This document shows, one piece after another, positions 31,563 to 35,258 of a stretch of 35,258 nucleotides of DNA; the first letter of the stretch is position 1, and every line of letters begins with the position of its first letter. This stretch comes from Acidobacteriota bacterium (GTDB taxonomy: Bacteria; Acidobacteriota; Terriglobia; UBA7540), in the NCBI GenBank assembly GCA_003171295.1, contig PMYF01000026.1, positions 1 through 35,258 on the forward strand, read 5' to 3'. Below the pieces are notes generated by a model. The model saw nothing but the letters and a program-made list of their open reading frames with translations. It was not told where the DNA came from and searched no databases. The translations under genes were made by a program, and so were the position numbers.

Positions 31563-32684
31563 TCAATAAATCAACTGAGCACCAAAAAAAGCGTCGTGCT
31601 CTCCCGCCTGAGTGACACGCACTTGCTCGAAGATTCTGTCCATAATCTTCGTCGTCAGGATGATTTCTCGATATGGGATCGGCACTGGGCCGCCGTCTTG
31701 AATCGAGCGATAAAATGATTCAATCAAGTATTTCATTCCTGCATCCATATGGAAGTCTCGTTTCAAAAACAACGATAGGTTCCCGTACCAATTACTCAAT
31801 TGCTGCCTTGCCGTTAGTATTGGTGGGATGAAGAAGTCGGCGTAACTTTTGAATTTCGCACCGCCGAGTCGAACTAAGACCTCGTGATTCTGGTCAAGGA
31901 TAAGACCGTTTTTCGGACCATAGATGCGGAACTCCTGCAGCACGGGCTTCATTTGTGAGGAAAAGGTAAAATAGGCCGTTGTGCCGTCCCCTTCAAACAT
32001 CATAACCCGAAGCTCATCTACGATTTCCCTTTCGCCGATTCCCTTGAGCAGGGGGCTGGAAAATCCTCTCGCAATCACCTGGGGATCGTCGCCGCTCATG
32101 AACTCGGCAACTCTCGCAACTCCATGGCTGATAATGTTTTGCAGCAACTTCCCGGGCAGTCTTCGCACCCAGTGCTGTTTATCCCCCAACACGGCGCGTG
32201 CATAGCTGGGATCTCCGAGATCGTAGCCATAGTAGCTTTCCATATGCACGGGGGCTCCACCAAGGTAGCCTTCCTTAATTAAGGCTCTCATGCGGCGGGC
32301 GGCGTGGGTAAACTGGTAGTTATGCCCAACGGTGAGCTTGAGGCCCTTTGCAGTGGCTAAATCGATAAGCTTTCCTGCCTGATCTGCATCGAGTGCAAAG
32401 GGCTTCTCAACATACACGTGAGAACCGTATTCCAAACAGCACCTGGCAAGGTCAAAGTGGCTCTCCGGAGAGGTTGTGATGTGAACGACGTCCGGCCGTG
32501 ATTCGCTAAGTAGATCATGAACCTCTGTAAAGTATCGCTTAATCGGGAACCGCTCAAAGAGTTGCTTCGCCATGAGCGGTTCACGATCGCAAACGCCGAC
32601 GAGCTCGCAACCGGGAATCTTCAGGATCTGCGATACATGGGAGTCCGCGATCTTACCGCACCCAACGACTCCGACTCTAAGCAT
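31563..32684 (-). CDS. Gfo/Idh/MocA family NAD(P)-dependent oxidoreductase
   Basis: This 373-aa sugar dehydrogenase has an N-terminal Rossmann fold (RVGVVGCGKIADSHV at 3-17), then VHITTSPESHFDLARCCLEYG and the signature VEKPFALDADQAGKLI with the conserved EKP Lys, and VGHNYQF. The C-terminal substrate domain contains HGVARVAEFMSGDDP, which may supply the catalytic His. Such enzymes oxidise or reduce a hydroxyl/keto group of nucleotide sugars or inositols, for example at C3 before amination. The ATG at 32684 overlaps the end of the upstream SDR gene by 8 bp, showing close coupling. It probably works with that SDR on the same precursor. Confidence 0.92.
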   Translation of the reverse strand: MLRVGVVGCGKIADSHVSQILKIPGCELVGVCDREPLMAKQLFERFPIKRYFTEVHDLLSESRPDVVHITTSPESHFDLARCCLEYGSHVYVEKPFALDADQAGKLIDLATAKGLKLTVGHNYQFTHAARRMRALIKEGYLGGAPVHMESYYGYDLGDPSYARAVLGDKQHWVRRLPGKLLQNIISHGVARVAEFMSGDDPQVIARGFSSPLLKGIGEREIVDELRVMMFEGDGTTAYFTFSSQMKPVLQEFRIYGPKNGLILDQNHEVLVRLGGAKFKSYADFFIPPILTARQQLSNWYGNLSLFLKRDFHMDAGMKYLIESFYRSIQDGGPVPIPYREIILTTKIMDRIFEQVRVTQAGEHDAFFGAQLIY

Positions 32685-33804
32685 TCCGGCTATCCTGTGC
32701 GCAACTGTTGAAATAGAGCCGCATCGCGTCCTTCGTGGACACCCTTGGCGCCCATCTCAGCAGCTTCTTCGCTTTTTCGTTTGTAAACCGCGTTTTTCTC
32801 CACTCAACGCGCCATCGTCTTCGATTGAACGCGGGCGGCAATTGCCCTCTTGACCACTGGGAATATTTCTCCCACAGATAGCAGAGCCCATAACTTACCA
32901 GGTGTGGCACATAAAGCGATCTAAAGCGGCGCACGTTGTTCTTGTATTGATGTAAGAATATTCGACTCGACGGGAGGTCATCGTCGACAACATTGAAAGC
33001 CTCTCCGTCGATTCCTTTCACAAGCCCGGCTAGAGCGACCGCATCGGCGCAATTGCTCACATAGGTAAAAGGGATCGCGTTGAGCCCTCCGAGATGCAGG
33101 AAGATACCAAATGTATTGACACCAACCCGGCCGGTGATCTCGGGTTTAGCGGAGCCATAAACGCTACCAGGTCTAACCATAACGTACGGAATGCCGAAAT
33201 CCTTACCGTACTTTCGGACAATCTCCTCTTGCTTCACCTTCGCATAGCAATAGGCGTCGCCGCGTAGTTCGGGGGAGTCTTCAATCGGACATGATTCGTC
33301 CAGATACCGCGACTTTTGGCTGTTGGTGTACACAGTAAAGGAGCTAACGAGGACAAACCTTCTCAGCCGTGCGGCGTGGAGACACGATTCAAGCAAATTG
33401 CGCGTAGTGACGACAGAGTTCATGAAAGCATCGGGAAAGGACTTCTCGCCGGTTCCGGCAGCCAGGTTGAATATGACCTTAACGTCCTTGCATGCAGCCA
33501 CGCAATCTGTTTTGGAAAGAAGATTCCCTATGAATAACCCTACCTGGGCCCCTACGGGACGACGTTTCATGACGCCGTCAAGCCGGGTCATGTCACTGGA
33601 GGGCCTCACGAAACAGATGAGATTGCGAAACCCCAAGCCTAGCAAGCTCTCCACGACACAAGAACCAATAAAGCCTGCTGCACCAGTTATCAGTAGTCTG
33701 TCGTTCGGAGCGACGATAAAGGATTCGTGGGCGCCATCTCCTGGGACGGCGCTCCGCACCGCCACACTTTTGTCAGCCGAAGCCTTCGCGGAATCGCCAC
33801 TCAT
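32677..33804 (-). CDS. NAD(P)-dependent epimerase/dehydratase or reductase (extended SDR)
   Basis: This 375-aa SDR has an unusually long N-terminal part of about 35 residues before the Rossmann start RLLITGAAGFIGSCVVESLL (GxxGxxG at about 41-47). VIFNLAAGTGEKSF, LVSSFTVYTNSQ and the catalytic YCYAK (Y185, K189) follow, with VRPGSVYG and the C-terminal Arg/Trp-rich helix RRRWRVEWRKTRF. The family makes or modifies nucleotide sugars. The ATG at 33804 overlaps the stop of the deacetylase gene (ATGA) and has GGAG upstream; a TTG at 33819 is less likely. It is coupled to the oxidoreductase gene that follows. Confidence 0.88.
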   Translation of the reverse strand: MSGDSAKASADKSVAVRSAVPGDGAHESFIVAPNDRLLITGAAGFIGSCVVESLLGLGFRNLICFVRPSSDMTRLDGVMKRRPVGAQVGLFIGNLLSKTDCVAACKDVKVIFNLAAGTGEKSFPDAFMNSVVTTRNLLESCLHAARLRRFVLVSSFTVYTNSQKSRYLDESCPIEDSPELRGDAYCYAKVKQEEIVRKYGKDFGIPYVMVRPGSVYGSAKPEITGRVGVNTFGIFLHLGGLNAIPFTYVSNCADAVALAGLVKGIDGEAFNVVDDDLPSSRIFLHQYKNNVRRFRSLYVPHLVSYGLCYLWEKYSQWSRGQLPPAFNRRRWRVEWRKTRFTNEKAKKLLRWAPRVSTKDAMRLYFNSCAQDSRNA

Positions 33805-35258
33805 CCTCTTGCTCCACAAAGATCTGGCACTGCCACCGATCCACCGATGGTGCTCTCGACGTACTGATTGGGTTCGTAAGATTCAAATTGGCACGACTCT
33901 CGTGCTTCATAGACTCTCACGCGTAGCCCGGGTAAGGCGTTCCCATCGTCGCCTGCCGGATTGACGTTTACCCCTTTCAGGCCGGCATCGTGCGCGTGAA
34001 ATACCACCGAGCGACGTTTCCGAAACCAGCTGCATGTCTGTCCGGCTGTTGCAAACCATGCACCTTGGCTCTTCAACTCGGCGACGAGTTCCCGATAGCT
34101 ACTTTCCCAATTTCTTTCGGGGGCAAGGCTGCGATCGTGCCAGTTGACGGTTATGCACCCCCCCAACTTCGCAACATTTCCCACTATTCGTTCAAGCATC
34201 GATACCGCGCACTGTTGGGAAAGGTTCAGGCAGGTCGGGTAATACAGAGCAGTATCCATAATGTGCATCGGTAACTCGAGGAGATGTAATGCATGAATTG
34301 GCTTATACGCTTGCGTCGTGCCGGAACGATATCCAACGGTGTCCCTGTAGCCAACGGTAGAGTCGTAGGCAGCTCCGGCATTCTCTAACTCCATCGGCGA
34401 CTGCTGATCGTAGTAGAGCCAATGCATCCTCACGCCGATTTCCGAAGTCTTTGTCAAACGCCGAATCTCACCGATCTCTTCGCGACCTTTGGAACTGTCG
34501 ATCCATGCATCAAGTCCATGTAATCCGACCTCACAACCTGCATCCCCGATCTTGGCAATCAGATCTGCGATGTCTTTGGCCCCATACCCAGCGGCGCGAA
34601 GTCCCGGCGCCATGCCCTCAGAACTCCTGCCGGGATAGCCCTTAAAAGGGATCAGGAAGAAAGTCGATGGAAGTCCCTTTTCCAGTTCCAGATAGCGATC
34701 CACAAAACCGCGCCAGGGATCCTTCGCGAGACCCAAATAGACGAATGGCAGTTTAAAGGCAGCCACCCAATTCGCGGCCAGATTCCGGACGGAAATGCGC
34801 CCGCGAGCCAGGTTGCGCATCGAGCCAAAGAGCGCACGATACAGAAAGCCGAACATCGTATGGTCCAACTTGTGCTTCACGATCGACGGATGATCGACGT
34901 CATGGGTCAGGCAAGCTATGAAACGATAACCGGCTGGAATAGCTGGAATCTCAACCAACCCCGCTCCGCTAGCTAGGATCAGGTCGCGCAACAGGCCAAT
35001 ATGCATTTCCAGCGTCGGAATATCCGCATAATCCAAAGGCTGACCGCGTGTCAATAAAGTGGCCACTTCAGCGAAGAGGTCATAGCCTACACGGGCTACC
35101 GTTCTGCCTTTTGAATGACGTACGTACATCCCGGCCTGCCGGGGATCGTCATCGGCCTCAAGCCCAGCTCGCTCTTCTCGGAACGTTACGCTACCTCCAT
35201 AGATCGGAATTCTGGATCCCTTATATAAAAGTATTCTGTTGGCACCTCTGGGACTAAG
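33801..35258 (-). CDS. NodB-like polysaccharide deacetylase family protein, N-terminus beyond the right window edge
   Basis: The frame is open from the stop at 33801 right to the last base (486 codons, 485 residues visible). An internal ATG at 35129 could be mistaken for the start, but coding-like sequence continues upstream of it (RILLYKGSRIPIYGGSVTFR, about 43 residues). The NodB metal motif appears as CLTHDVDHPS, then STFFLIPFKGYPGR, EVGLHGLDAW with a further His, and TVNWHDRS, which also occurs in these deacetylases. The protein appears cytoplasmic or peripheral, as no helix is seen. It would remove acetyl from an N-acetyl sugar in the chain or its lipid-linked precursor. Family is clear; substrate is not. 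Confidence 0.85.
   Translation of the reverse strand, partial: LSPRGANRILLYKGSRIPIYGGSVTFREERAGLEADDDPRQAGMYVRHSKGRTVARVGYDLFAEVATLLTRGQPLDYADIPTLEMHIGLLRDLILASGAGLVEIPAIPAGYRFIACLTHDVDHPSIVKHKLDHTMFGFLYRALFGSMRNLARGRISVRNLAANWVAAFKLPFVYLGLAKDPWRGFVDRYLELEKGLPSTFFLIPFKGYPGRSSEGMAPGLRAAGYGAKDIADLIAKIGDAGCEVGLHGLDAWIDSSKGREEIGEIRRLTKTSEIGVRMHWLYYDQQSPMELENAGAAYDSTVGYRDTVGYRSGTTQAYKPIHALHLLELPMHIMDTALYYPTCLNLSQQCAVSMLERIVGNVAKLGGCITVNWHDRSLAPERNWESSYRELVAELKSQGAWFATAGQTCSWFRKRRSVVFHAHDAGLKGVNVNPAGDDGNALPGLRVRVYEARESCQFESYEPNQYVESTIGGSVAVPDLCGARG

Noticed and set aside
1..35258. CRISPR arrays, tRNA or rRNA genes
   Set aside because: No regularly spaced repeats, cloverleaf-like tRNA sequence or conserved rRNA segment was seen on reading either strand.

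Overview
This window is a dense surface-polysaccharide (O-antigen or exopolysaccharide type) biosynthesis and export locus. About 30 genes are visible. All but one lie on the minus strand, often with 4-bp ATGA overlaps or short gaps. The moderately high GC, the many modifying enzymes and a secreted beta-helix protein with a Pro/Ala/Thr tail resemble soil Acidobacteriota or similar diderms. That assignment is an inference from gene style only; no rRNA or other phylogenetic marker is present. The presence of both a Wzm/Wzt ABC exporter and Wzx/Wzy-type proteins points to a diderm.

Reading in the direction of transcription (right to left), block A (35258 to 25882) starts with a NodB-type polysaccharide deacetylase cut by the window edge. 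It continues with an SDR epimerase, a Gfo/Idh/MocA oxidoreductase, a 75-aa unknown ORF, an O-antigen ligase/polymerase-like membrane protein, a GNAT/FemAB-like acyltransferase, an asparagine-synthetase homologue lacking its Cys nucleophile, and a GT14 branching-type glycosyltransferase. A single plus-strand gene (23849-25555) follows, encoding a secreted parallel beta-helix protein. Non-coding stretches of about 458 bp and 326 bp flank it, and the upstream one carries a CRP/FNR-like palindrome.

Block B (23390 to 18394) holds a GT2, a GT4, a Wzx-type flippase and a GMD/RMD-like SDR. Block C (18254 to the left edge) is one long probable operon. Its order is GHMP sugar kinase, GT2, a cytoplasmic alpha/alpha-barrel protein, a canonical AsnB, an RmlC-like epimerase, a DUF4910 peptidase-like protein, a GT-C-like membrane protein, a decayed segment, a short membrane-protein fragment, an SDR epimerase, a C-methyltransferase, a 2OG-Fe(II) dioxygenase-like protein, an RfbF-like cytidylyltransferase, a PIG-L deacetylase, a class III aminotransferase, Wzm, Wzt, and the first 48 codons of a probable glycosyltransferase.

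Together the genes suggest synthesis of unusual nucleotide sugars: probably CDP-linked, C-methylated, aminated or deacetylated, and possibly oxidised. They also suggest a heptose- or deoxyhexose-type precursor, assembly by several glycosyltransferases, decoration by amidation or acylation, and export. The most noteworthy items are the Cys-less AsnB homologue beside an acyltransferase, the orphan CDP-sugar block with a dioxygenase but no recognisable 4,6-dehydratase, a decayed duplicate of the DUF4910 gene end between two membrane-protein genes, and two genes that run off the window edges and need correct boundaries.
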